Assembly (NCBI GenBank): GCA_019059635.1
Contig: JAGVRJ010000002.1
Span: forward strand, 2,728,001 to 2,792,000
Origin: Proales similis
Lineage: Eukaryota > Rotifera > Eurotatoria > Ploima > Proalidae
Reading direction: 5' to 3'
DNA: 64,000 nucleotides
Of the stretch, positions 9,763 to 21,352 are shown in pieces. Made by a program: the position numbers and the translations under genes. The notes beneath the pieces are model-generated. The model did not search any database. It was not told the DNA's origin and saw nothing but the letters and a program-made list of their open reading frames with translations. How positions within the stretch are numbered: position 1 is the first letter of the stretch; every line of letters starts with the position of its first letter.

Positions 9763-12700
9763 TTAAACACTTGGCCTTCGCTTTCTCTGTCTGAGCTTAA
9801 CGCTCTGGACAATGTCGGCCTCTTTTCGAATCTGATTGAATAAAAGTGACTCTTGCAGTTGGGTGAGTAGAATTAGCTGCTCGTTGACCTTGACGAGTTT
9901 GGCTTCGGTCGCATCGGTCCGTTTCTCAACTAAATCACTCAGTTGGGCTGCTATGGCATCAACTCGTCTTTGTACTAGATCACTTAGTCTGGACTCTGTA
10001 GCTTCGATTCGTTGCTCAACCAAATCACCCAGTTTAGTCTCTGTGGCATTTATTCGTGTTTGAACCAAATCGCTTAGTCTTGCCTCAGTAGCGTCTATTC
10101 GTCTTTGAACTAAATCGCTCAGTTTAGCCTCGGTTGCGTCGATTCGTCTTTGAACCAAATCGCTTAGTCTTGCCTCGGTAGTATCCACTCTTTTGTTGAG
10201 CAAGTCTATCAGTTGGCTTGTGTCGGTGAATTTTTCTAGGTTTTCTTTACGCATTTCGTGACTAAGATTTATCAATTCGACCAGGTTATGATCGATGTTC
10301 TGCTGCGCGGGCGAGAACTTCTTTTTCTCAATGTTCTTCAAATTGCTGAGAAAAGACTGGCGAATGGCGCTAAAGTCTCTTCTAAACAGCTGGTTTAGAT
10401 GATAGAAGTTGGTCACCGTGCTTTCTTGCAGCTTTTCCAGCTTTAACTCGACACCCTCGATCAAATTGGACGAGTCTTCTTTGGTCACTTCAAAGTCCGT
10501 TTTGGTCTTGCAAGACATTTCGACAAGGCAATCTTCGATGCGCTGCTGAGAGTTGGACAATTTGGTCTCGACCTCGCCAATTTGACTGGTCAACGTCTCC
10601 CTCATTGCCTTCAAGTCGTTGTTGGTACGCGCCGACAATTCGACCAAGTTGTCTTCTAATCGCTTTTGCGGGTCGACCAGCTTTATCTGTGGCTCGATGG
10701 ATTTGAATTTTCGATTCAGAAATTTCTTGAACTTCTCCTGTGTAATCAGAAACTTGTATTCGTTCTCGTATCGGTACTCTTCAAATCGAAGGTCAAAGTA
10801 ATTTTTCAAAAGTCTATTCTTCATGAACGGCTTGAGCGCCTCCTGCACCTTGAGCACAAATATGATGCGCATTGATATTTGCTGAATGTCGGCCTCGTCG
10901 AGCACTGTGTTTATCTCGCCGACTGCAATGCCGACAAACAAATTGAAGATTATCACACACATGATGCAGATGAACAGAAAGAATATGAGGTAGTTGGTAA
11001 ACGAGTTCTCGTCCATCTCGCCGGAGTCGAGCTCACCCAGGGCCATCACAAAGTTTTTTATGAGAAGGCCGTGAAATGTCGACTCGGGGTTGGCGTTCAT
11101 GAAGTGTGCCTGAAGTCTGAATGCCAGATTGAAGCCGATGAATATGAGAAAACCGACCGGAAAGAATTTCGCCGAGTTCTTCAGAGTGCGTCTAAATGCG
11201 AGCACGTAGAGGCCAAACACTTTTAGCTTCTGAATCAGAAATATGAAGACCAGAAATGCAAACAGAATGGCCATCGAGCCGTAGGCCATCTTGGCGCTCA
11301 GCTCATTTGACGCAATCGATACGGATGCCAACACGTAGGTCAAATTTTCCAAGAAATTTTCAAACGAGGCGAAGTAGGAAAGCCGATCGATAAGAAATAT
11401 TTGCACCAGGTTCTTGCTTATGTTCAGGAACATGACAAAGAAGAGAAGACTCTTAATCACGGAGAGCAGTGTTGACTTTTCCTGAAGGGTAGCCACGTCC
11501 AGGTAGGAGATTTTGATCGAATAGATGGAAAACAGAATCACAAACAAGAAATAAAGTGAAATATTCGAGTAGAATATGAGACGAGGCAGAAAGCGCCATT
11601 TGAGATTAAGAAGCATCTGCACTGTCGGATGCTTGAGCAGAGTCTCTTGGCCTGATCGAGCGACCAGCATCAGTGGATGACGCTTAATGTTCTTGTAGAC
11701 CGGGTCTATTTTTGAAAAGTCGTAATGCTGGCGTCTTTTAATCTCACAGTTGTCAAGAACTATTTGTATCATGTCCCACATTTTCTTCTCGTACATGGCG
11801 TTCAACTGCGGACTCTCCATCCACACGCGGGTCTGGCCACCGAACGCCCTTTTTTTGAACGACATCGTGTCACCGTCGTCGGTGTTTATGAGCTTAAACC
11901 AGTTCTTGTCGTGAAGAAGGACCTTGATTACATCTCGATGACCACAAGCTATGGCGATGTCCAAACAGTTCTTCTTGTCGACGTTTAAAGTATCGATCGC
12001 AGCTCCTTTGGCAAGCAACAGCTTGACCACTTCATAGGAGCCTTCGGTGCAAGCCACATGAAGAGGATGCTCGTTCTCGTCGTCTATTGAGTCCTCGTCG
12101 TCGCCAGAAATGCTCGTGTAACAGGCGATGAGCAGCTTGCTGATCTCAAAGAAGCCCTTGCGGCAGCTGATCTCGAGCGCAGTGTTGCCCTCCTTGTTGC
12201 GGGCGTTGATGCTGGCGCCGTTCTCGATCAGGATGTTGACGATGCTGAGGAAGCCGTGCTGCGAGGCCAGATGCAGCGCCGTGTTCAGCTCGTTGTCCTG
12301 GTTCTCCAGCAGGAAGCTCATCTTCAGGTCCTTGAGGAAGTACTCGACCACGTTGTAGTGGCCCTTGGAGCAGGCGATGTGGAAGAAGGTCTTGCCCTGG
12401 CGGTTCTTGGACAGCAGGTAGGCCTCGGTCGACGAGAAGCCGTCGTAGATCTTGCCGAGCACCAGCCGGATGATCTCCAGGTGGCCAAAGTAGCTGGCCG
12501 TGTGCACCACCGTGTCCTCGTTGTTGTTCTTGATGTAGAGCGGCTCGAGGAACTTGGACTCCTTGCGCGTGAGCAGGAAGCGCAGCGTCTCGAAGTTGTT
12601 GAACTCGGCGCACGCGTGGTAGATCGAGTTGCCTTTCGGGTCCTTCACGTCTACTTCAACGTTTTCCAATGCAATCAACGACTCGACCGTGCGAGTGTGG

Positions 12701-14220
12701 TCTGCGATCACCGCATTGAACAACGGCGTCAGCTTGTTCCTGTTCACTGCCTTCACTGAAGGCACATCGTGCTTAAGCTGCTTCTTTTCCATAAAAGTCC
12801 TCTCATGTTTGGTGTATTCTTCAATGAACTTGAACTTGTTATTCGACGCCGCGATATGCATTGGCGTCTCCAGAGCTGAGTTGGGCTTTATGGAAAATGC
12901 GCTGTGCTTTATGAACAGCTGCAGGATTTCAACGGAACCACTCTTGGCCGCGTAGTGAATCGGCATATTGCCATTTCTATCGCGCTCCTCAGCCTTCTCG
13001 GCAAAGTATTCAACCAGCAATAGTTCAACGATGCCGACATGATTTTGTTCGATTGCGATTTCAATAATCGACTGCCGATTGCTGTCTAGCTTTTCCATCA
13101 CCTCGAGCATGTAGTCTCTCTCAGCCGTTGACGCGTCCTTCAACTTTAAAATCATTTTACGAACCACGTCGAGGTGTTCTTTTTTGTTTCGACAGATCAA
13201 ATGCAGCGGAAGATTATTGTCCGAGGCGTGCGCAAGTCCTTCTGCGTCCGTGTGGCCAATCAACAGCAGAGCAGCACTTGCATGTCCGTATTTGCAAGCC
13301 ATTTGAAGCGGATTCAAATGCTGACTATCTTCAATCTGCGTTCGCCACATATCTTCTTAATTCGCTGGCTCTCACAGTTCTTGGCATAAGCCTACCTTCA
13401 AATTAATGTCTGGTTGTCTTAAGAGATCAACAACTCCCTCGTGATTATCTCTTATGATCGCATGGTGTAGTGGAGTCATTTGGGTCTCGTCCAGCGCATT
13501 TATGTCGGCGCCCTTCTTTACCATCAGTTCAAACGTGCTATGGAACTTGAGAAACGATCCATAAAGGAAAACAAGTTAAAATGGCAAATTCAAATGTTCC
13601 TGCTGATCTCAGCTTACTCTTTGAATTCGTTCCGCATCAATGTTCATGTCGAGTCTCATTGTTATGCTTTCTTCATTGGCCTCGGACAGCGCGTTGCTTT
13701 TGATCAGCAAGTGAAGCGGCGTCAGGCCGCTCTTGGACACAAGATCCACCTCTTTACGTTTTAGAATATTAGCATTTCGTTGTTTGGTGCTGTTCCAGCT
13801 TCAGGAGCAAACCAAAGTGAAATTCCTCGAGCAGATATTGACACAAATCTGGGCGGCATTTCTTGGCCGCGTGATGAAGAAAGCTAAAGTTGTCGTAGCC
13901 ACTGCGGAACTCTCTGACGTGTCGAAAGAAGCTCGCCTTTTCAGTTCTGCTCAATTCGAACTTGCTTATTATGAGCTGGTCGGTCGTTTTGCCCTCTTCA
14001 ATGTCCTTCATAGCGCTTATGTTTAGAAATAGAAGCGCTGTCGATAAAAGAAAGACAGAGATACTTTTTGCAAGAGTTTAAGCTCATTCTCAGAGCTAGT
14101 CTCCATTTCGTTGATCACTTCGAGCACATTTTGACGAAGTAGCGGCATGCTGACTTCCTGCGGCTGGCCCGATGATCCGCGTTTGACTTTACGAACGCAC
14201 GAGCTCCACAAATTGCTCAT
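9763..14220 (-). CDS. TRPA: TRPA-like ankyrin-repeat cation channel, copy B
   Basis: Exons are 14065-14220, 13813-14005, 13618-13751, 13396-13545 and 9763-13335, giving about 1401 aa. The layout matches copy A: ankyrin stack, the linker HPLMLVARSGQETLLKH, six membrane spans, a pore segment (IKNFVMALGELDS), a TRP-box-like helix (VLDEADIQQISMRIIFVLKV) and a long coiled coil. Its coiled coil contains seven tandem 15-residue units of the type RRIDATEARLSDLVQ, encoded at about 9885-10200. The C terminus RQRKRRPSV resembles that of copy A. The fourth exon is 150 bases, as in copies A, C and D. The ankyrin region carries the identical 529-base tract. Probably a sensory cation channel; paralogues could form heteromers through their coiled coils (inference). 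Confidence 0.88.
9885..10200 (-). repeat. tandem 45-base coding repeat in TRPA copy B
   Basis: Seven consecutive units of 15 residues follow the pattern (K/R)R(I/V)(D/N/E)ATE(A/T/S)(K/R)L(S/G)DLV(Q/E). They form regular heptad-like coiled coil at the channel's C terminus. Copies A, C and D lack this expansion. Confidence 0.85.
12131..12659. repeat. 529-base identical tract shared with TRPA copy A
   Basis: This is the partner of 7086-7614 (offset 5045), inside the ankyrin-coding exon of copy B. The flanking ankyrin sequence diverges sharply at both edges, which argues for a conversion patch and against recent duplication of the whole gene. Confidence 0.9.
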
Positions 14221-14785
14221 TGTCCTTCAAAATTGCGATAAAAAAACACAAATGAGATCAATTTTAGTCTGCTTTTAATCAAGCGAGAGCAGCAAAGGAA
14301 TAAAGAATTTAAAATCGACTCAGAAAGAAGCTGCTTGCCGCTCTGAGCAAAGTGAGATCAGGTGAAATGTGGAGTGATTCTCTGAATGTTTAGATCGGGC
14401 GCCTTGAGCTATTCTGACCTGACTTTTTTGAGGAGGCAAACGAGTAAAGCTTTGAGCGTCGATAGTGCGAATCAGACAGATTTAGTAATTAAATGCTTTA
14501 TATCCCATCAAACATTCACCTGCTCTGATGGCTTTAATTCTTTATTTTATTGTTCGCTTTCTTTTTGGCAAAGCAAATAAAAGAAATGACTTGAAACAGA
14601 GAGAGAGAGAGAGCGATAGATAGACAGAAATAGATAGGGAGCGAGCAAAGTAAGGAGAGAGCGAGTTGCATGGTGATTAAGTGCGTTCAAGCGTCTAATT
14701 TTGCCTATTTATCAGATGAACGAATTGTGGAGTCGAGCGAGCTTTGAGACTAGTTGGCTTGAGAGAAAAAAGCAGCGCGTGAAAA
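14221..14785. other. intergenic region between TRPA copies B and C
   Basis: This 565-base gap is expected to contain the copy B promoter and the copy C 3' UTR. A short (GA)n run lies at about 14600-14615, followed by GATA-like tetramers. No gene or structured RNA is recognised. Confidence 0.5.
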
Positions 14786-17700
14786 TTAATTCGAGTTGTT
14801 GGCTAAATTGGTTAATTGCGACTGCAAGGCGTTCAATAAGGTCATCAGCTGGTCATGGTTTGATGGGTAGCTATGCGAATCTAACCGCGAGGATAAATAG
14901 TCCAAGGTTTGAGAAAGTTGTCCAACTGATGCGCTCAATCTATTCAGATTGTCAGCTATGTGCTCAAGTCGGTCATTTGAACAAGTAACCAGCTCGTTTA
15001 GCTGACAGGATTGTTGCAGGCCGCCTTCAATTTTCTCCACTCTGGCGGCTATTATCGAGTGAATCGATGAAAGCTGCTCTTTGAAGTTAATCTCAAGCTG
15101 CACAAACGACTCTTCGATCGATCGTTGAGTTGACAAGATAAGCGATCTCATACTCTTGGCCTCGTTTATTGAGTATTGCTTTAGCGATTCGAATTGAAAG
15201 TTGCTCTTGCGTGCCAGAGTGCCGAGATCGTCCCGGATCAGACTATTCAGCAGCGTTTCATTTTGATTATCCGAACTACTACGCGGAGCGAGTTCAAGCT
15301 TTGACTGCGTAGTCAGCTCGTTCTGAAGTCGAGTGAGCGTTTGTGTCAAAACATGCTCGATACGTTTGTTCAGACGTTCAATTTCGCTTTTCATCTCTTC
15401 GTCTTTGCTTTTGCTCGTCTGCAGCTGAATGTTCATTCGCTCGAGAAGCTTGTGGCTCATCTCGTTCATTGACTCTTGAAGTCGGCGACTCATGTTCGCC
15501 AGACGCATCTCAACGTCGGTTATCTGATTGCTGAAGCCGAATCGAATCTCTTTTATCTGGTCTCTTGTACGAGCAGACATGGCAGCGAACGACTCCTCCA
15601 GTCTCTTCTGCGGATCGCTCAGTTTTATTGAAGTTTCGTTTGATGCGAACATTCGCTGAACGCTGTTGAAAAAGTCGTCTTTGAACCGGCCCAGTCTACT
15701 GTCGCTGACCAATTTGTGCTTTTCAAAGCTCATGTTCAAAAAGCGGCCCAAACACGTTCTCCTGAACGGATACAATGCTGACTGAACCTTTAAAACGAAC
15801 ATGATTCGCATCGACGTCTGCTGAATATCTGCCTCGTCCAGCACAGTTTTTATCTCGCCGACCGCAATACCCACGAACAGGTTGATGAGTATCACCGACA
15901 TGAGACCGATGAATAGAAAGTAAATTATCAAATTCGGCACAGAAGCGTCGTAGAGGCCCATCATCTCCGAATTGAACTCTCCGACCACCATTGTGAATGT
16001 GCGCAGCATGAACACCTCGGTCGAGTTGAAGCTAGAGACGCCAAAGTGAGAGCGGATTCGAAACGATAATATGAAGCCGGCGAATATGATGGAGAAGATG
16101 GGGAAAAACTTGGCCGAGTTGGCCAGGGTTCGTCTAAACGCGACCACGTATAGACCGAACACGCGCAGTTTTTGAATGAACAGCGGAAACACAATGTAGG
16201 AGAATAGAATAGCCAGCGAGCCGTATGAGGCTTGCATGGCGAAATTGGGCGACAGAAGAGTCGTTGCCGCTAGAATATAAGTGAAGAGTTCGATTAGGTT
16301 TTGAATTGAAGTGAAGTAGGAGAGACCGTCAAGAAACAGAATGAGAAGAAGCTCGCGAGCTAAATGAAACGATAGCAGACAGATGAGCGTTACGTTAAGC
16401 CATGCGGCCGGTTGGTATTTGACCTCCGAGCTTTTAATTGCGCTCATCGATTTGAGTCCGAGCTCAGTGCCGAACCAGGAGAGCTCCATGCTGAACACAG
16501 ACAACAGAAGCATGAAGAGTAGGTAGAGAAGCATGTTGAAGTAAAACGCAAAGCGTGGTATAGTGGCCCACTTTAGATAAAGAAGTATTTGCGTCACTTG
16601 ATGTTTGAGCAGACTCTCCTGGCCTGATCGCGCGATCAGCATTAGAGGATGATTGCTCATCGATTTGATTATTGGATCGATCATTGTGAAATTGATCTCT
16701 TTTTCGTCGACGCATTTGTTCAACACAAGCTCGAGCATGTCCCACATTTTGCGCTCGAACATGGCCTTGAGCTCAGGACACTCGATTTGCTTCAGTTTTC
16801 TCTTTGGCTTTTTCAAATGCGTGCTCTCCTCTTGTCCATTGGCTACAATCAGTTCTAAACTGGGCGCATCTTGGTTCGTCGCTCGTATCAGAGTTGACCA
16901 GTTCGCATCAGCCAGCAAGACTCTAATCACCTCTCTATGACCTTGTTTGATCGCAATTTCCAAACAGTTCTCGTTCTCTTCGTTCAGAGTGTTTATGGGC
17001 ACACCCTTAAGCAGGAGCAGCTTGACCACTTCGTGCGCTCCTTCATGACAGGCCATGTGCAAGGCGTATTCGTTCAGCTTGTCGTACTTGTCGCATTCGT
17101 AATTGTTCAATATTAATTTGCTTATTTCAAAGTAGCCGTTTCGACAGCTCAAGTCAATTGCGCTGAGCTGATCTTCATTCCGAAGATTGAGATCGGCGCC
17201 ATGCTCGACAAGTAGGCGCACGACGCTCGAATGGCCGTTCATTGTGGCCAAATGAACGCAACTGTTCGAATCAGAGTCGAGCTGTTCGAGGTAGGTGGTT
17301 AGATTGCGATCTTTGAGCAAATACTCAACGAGACTGTCGTGGCCCAAAATGCACGCTTCTTGGAAGCAAGTAAGACCGTCCTTGTTCCGGGCGAATAGAA
17401 AGTCCTCAATGGGCCGATTAAGCTCGTCCAAACGGCTCATCAGGCTTTTGAGCATCTCAAGGCTGCCTTTTCGGCAAATTGTGTGCAGAATTGTGCAATC
17501 GTCGTTGTTGCGCAAAAGTGTCAAGTCGAACGGCCAATGTTGAATGAAATAATTGAACAGCTCAAAGTTCTCATATTCAACACTCAAGTGAAGCAGCGAG
17601 TTTCCGTCGTGGTCTTTGGCGCTCCATTCGCTGTTTGCATCCTCTAGGAGCACTTCTACGCATTTTGTGCTGCGACTACACAGAGCCAGCAGAAGAGGCG

Positions 17701-19242
17701 TCAGGCCTTTCTTGTTCTTTTGCCTTATGCTCGGCACATGATCATCGCCCAAGCAGCCGCAAATGCACGGCATATGGGTGTCGCTGCTCACTATCAGGCT
17801 GTTTTCATATTTAAGAAATTCTTTGATGAATTTCACTCGATTGTAGTGAGCGGCCAGATGGAGCGCGTTCTCGCCAGCCGAATTACATCTGAAGCAGACT
17901 GCATTGTACTTTATCAGCATTCGTAGCATTTCACATGAGCCGTTTTTGGCCGCGATGTGAACTGCATAGTTGCCGTTCATGCCATCACGCTGCTCTCGTT
18001 CGACGTTGAAGTCTCTGCGCCGATCGCCGGGATTAGTTCAAAGTGGCAATTTGAAAGCAAGTCGAGCTGGCCAATTACCTCAGGAGACTTTCGACGATGC
18101 TCAAATGGTTATTCTCGACCGCGATCAAGTAGATTGTCTGTTTATTAGCGTCCTCTTTGTTCAATATCCACTGAAGAGTGTTGGCCGACGAATTCTTCAG
18201 CTTGTTCAGCACTTTGACGAGGAGACGATGCTTCTCAGTGCGATGGCGACAGACCAAATGCAACGGCGTCCATTCGAAACTCTTCGTCTGACTTATCAGC
18301 TTCTGAGCACTCAGGAAGTCGGTCAAAAGTAGCCCGATCTCTTCGTGTCCCAATTTACAGGCCAAATCAAACGGACTCCATCCTTTCTTGTCTTCGAGCT
18401 TTGTAATAATTAACATCAAAAAGAGAACCAGACTATTGTATTCAACAAAGTGGCTTACGCTTTTGTCCAGCTTTGAACTTCTGAACAGATTTACAAGCGC
18501 GCCATAGTTATTGTTGAGCACTGCGTAATGTATTGCAGCCTGGCCGAGCTCGTCGACACAGTTGAAGTCGGCGTTTTTCTCTATCAGCAAACTGAACAGA
18601 CCCTCGATCTTGTTTATGAAAGCGTCCACGTGGCTGAGAGGGTTGATTTGATAAAATTCAAGATTGAAGCCTTTACCTCGTTTCGCTTTGCCTGCAGCGT
18701 TGGATCTGCTTCGGACTCAAAGTCAATCTTGTTCAACGCGTTTGCTTTCACTGCTCTTATTAGAGGCGTTGTGTTCAAGTGGCATCTGATGTCGCAATCT
18801 TGTTAAAAGTCAAATCAAGTTTTCTCTATCCGACTGAGACGCATGAATTTGAGTCACTTACCGATTTGAAACTTTTCAATCAAAACTCTTGAGAATTTTA
18901 CGCGTAAGAAACGAGCGGACTGATGCAACATACTAAGTCCTTCGTCGCCGAATCGAAAGCTGCGTGCAAATTCGATGAAATTAGGATCCAGATACTCAGC
19001 GTTGTTGTACTGCGCAACCAACTGCTCGTCGCTAATCTCTTCATCAGCCATATTCTTAACAGAGGCATTGATATGAGCATCCGATTTCCTGATAGAATTG
19101 AGTTTATACAACAACAAAGAAGAGAGCATACCTTGAGCATTCGATCCAGTTCAGCTTCCTTCTGGCCGACAGTGTCCAAATTGGGCACGGCCGTATAGCC
19201 CAGGCGGCTGCCGGTCGACTTTGATTTCTTGAGATTTTTCAT
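14786..19242 (-). CDS. TRPA: TRPA-like ankyrin-repeat cation channel, copy C
   Basis: Exons are 19132-19242, 18862-19054, 18677-18798, 18459-18608, 18079-18398 and 14786-18014, giving about 1374 aa. It has one more intron (18015-18078) than copies A and B, within the ankyrin stack. Features in order are ankyrin repeats, the linker HPLMLIARSGQESLLKH, six membrane spans, a pore segment (LRTFTMVVGEFNS) very like the TRPA1 pore, and a TRP-box-like helix (VLDEADIQQTSMRIMFVLKV). A 350-residue coiled coil follows, beginning with the shared LSDPQKRLEESFAAMS unit. Pore and TRP-box sequences are closest to copy D, its divergent neighbour, so C/D and A/B form two pairs. Inferred role: sensory cation channel. 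Confidence 0.88.
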
Positions 19243-21352
19243 TTTTTATGCCGCAGCCGTCCAAACAGTTAAAATGAGAGGCTATATGATACGAGGCAAA
19301 CGTTGAGAAGATCGTCAGCACTCTAAATTCCTCTTTTTATTCCTCTCCGTCTCTCTATCTCTCTCTCTCTCTGCTTTTGTGCTATAGCTCTCTTAGTTAA
19401 ATCAATTGCGCTTTATAATCAGACAGTCCATTCAAAGCAGTGAATAGAGCACCATTGGGCAATTTAACGTTTGATGAGAAGCGCCAATTTGAATATATTG
19501 GGGCCAAATTATCAAGAGATGGCTGCAAATTGGCAAAAATAAAAATTCATCCACCAATCTATGTGGCCAAGTCGCCTGCTGCGTTTCAATGCAAACATCG
19601 CTCTCTACGAGTCTTGTATTAATTTATGGGCCTCTAAAGCATTTTATGATATTGATCGGGATCAATTTGGGATGCATCTCACGATATGCATCAGTCATGC
19701 GGCTCGACGCTTCAAACACCTAGAATAGCCGGCTGGGCAACTACTCCCCCGTCGACCTGATTCGGTGAGCGTCGATTCTCCCGCTTTTACTTAAACGATT
19801 CGATTAAAACAACTTGCAAATACAAGTCAATTAATCACAACGCAACTGTTTACAATAGTTTTATTCGCCCGACCTCACCACCTCCAAATGAACGAGAATA
19901 AATAATTCGCATCATTTATCTCAGTCATCATAATCTAAATCATCATTGCCTTGTGAATCGACCATTTAGCCAAACACTTGAGTTGGGAGAATTCAAGTCA
20001 CATACAAGGCCTCACTTTCAGTGGCCATCACCGCTGGGAGTTTGAGGCAATTATTTGGGACCTAAAAAGCCGCTTAATTAACCAAGTGCTACAATCACGG
20101 TCCAAACAGCAATTCCGAATTCCACTTGCCTTGCATTGTAATTGTCATCGCGATTACACAATCTAGATGATGTTTTTCGATAAAACAAAACAAGACAACG
20201 AGCTCAACGTCTGATCTCGGCTCAATGACTCGACCAAGCCATGAGCCCAAAAGTTGCTCTGAAATTGAAAAACAAAAAAAAAAGAAGTGAACCGCACAAA
20301 GACTGGATTTTTAGTATTCGAGCAGGCGCTGAGCTTGTAATACATAAAAATCGGGCAATAGCCAAGAGACTTAAATTGGCTTCGATTTTTGATGAGTTGC
20401 AATCACTTTTATTAAGCCCGGCAATTGAATAAAAACTTGTTTTTTTCCTCTTTTTCTGCTTCTTCTCAATCAACGCCGCTTTATAGGTCGGCTGTCTAAA
20501 CACCAATAGGGGTATAAATTTTGCCGCAAAAGTTACAAAAATAAAAAGTAAATCAATCGGCTCAATTTTTACGATCTGCTAACAACCCAGTTTGGTCAGA
20601 TTTTGTCAGAAGGGTGAAGCAGCAATTCAGTCGATAATAACTGCTGCCTTGTCCAATTGAGTTTTGCCTTTTCACTCAGTTTCGTATCGCTTTGATTTCC
20701 AAACTCTTTTCTTTCTTTTTCTGTTCAGTCCGACATTTTCTCAGCGTTTTCATGTCTGATCTAAAGATATGCGCTAAGGCAGGGGTCCAGAGATATGAAC
20801 GGGAGAAACAGGCGCTGCCTAGCCAACATCAGGGCGATGTGCGCTTTCAAGTTAATTGCTAAATGAGCAGGGCGGACACTTAGAATGGAGTGGCGATCAG
20901 ATCAAGAGAACGAGAGGCGCTGCTAAATGTTAGAAAAACATGATGCGTCCAAATGTGAGAGAAATGCAAATTATGACCATCTGCCAGGACAGGGAGCTTT
21001 CACTCAGATTCATTCTTGACCAAAAGCGCTAATGGTTGCTCTAATGCTCTCTTGTTCTAATTGCATGCTTCTATATAATCATTGCTGGCTAGCTGGCTGG
21101 TTGGCTGGCTGGCTGGCTTGCACTAATTTTTAACTTTGATCTAACGCCCAGAGAACAGAAAGCCCTCACCTCGGCTCTTGTTTTTGCTGCTGGTTTGGTC
21201 TCAGCAGACAAGCTTCGTTTATTTTTCTGCTCTTCTCCTCAATAAATGTTTGCTTGTTCTAGCTGCTGCTTGTATCCCAGTTTGCTATTCTTTCCGATTC
21301 GTTTAACTTTGTATCGATTGTAAGCCGATTGTGCAATCGAGCGCGATTTAAG
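19243..21352. promoter_or_regulatory. 2.1-kb bidirectional region between TRPA copies C and D
   Basis: The start codons of copy C (-) and copy D (+) face away from each other across this gap. It is the second longest non-coding stretch in the window and probably carries shared control elements. It contains a CT-rich run (19345-19375) and a GGCT-type repeat (21083-21120). Scattered short open frames lack protein-like composition. No RNA gene is recognised. Confidence 0.5.
21083..21120. repeat. GGCT tetranucleotide repeat
   Basis: Imperfect tandem copies of GGCT with single-base variants lie 230 bases upstream of the TRPA copy D start. A simple-sequence repeat, possibly polymorphic. Confidence 0.8.

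Noticed and set aside
18075-18629. Unspliced 184-residue frame at the 5' part of TRPA copy C
   Set aside because: It contains a 60-base intron (18399-18458) encoding HFVEYNSLVLFLMLIITK. The spliced form restores the ankyrin consensus.
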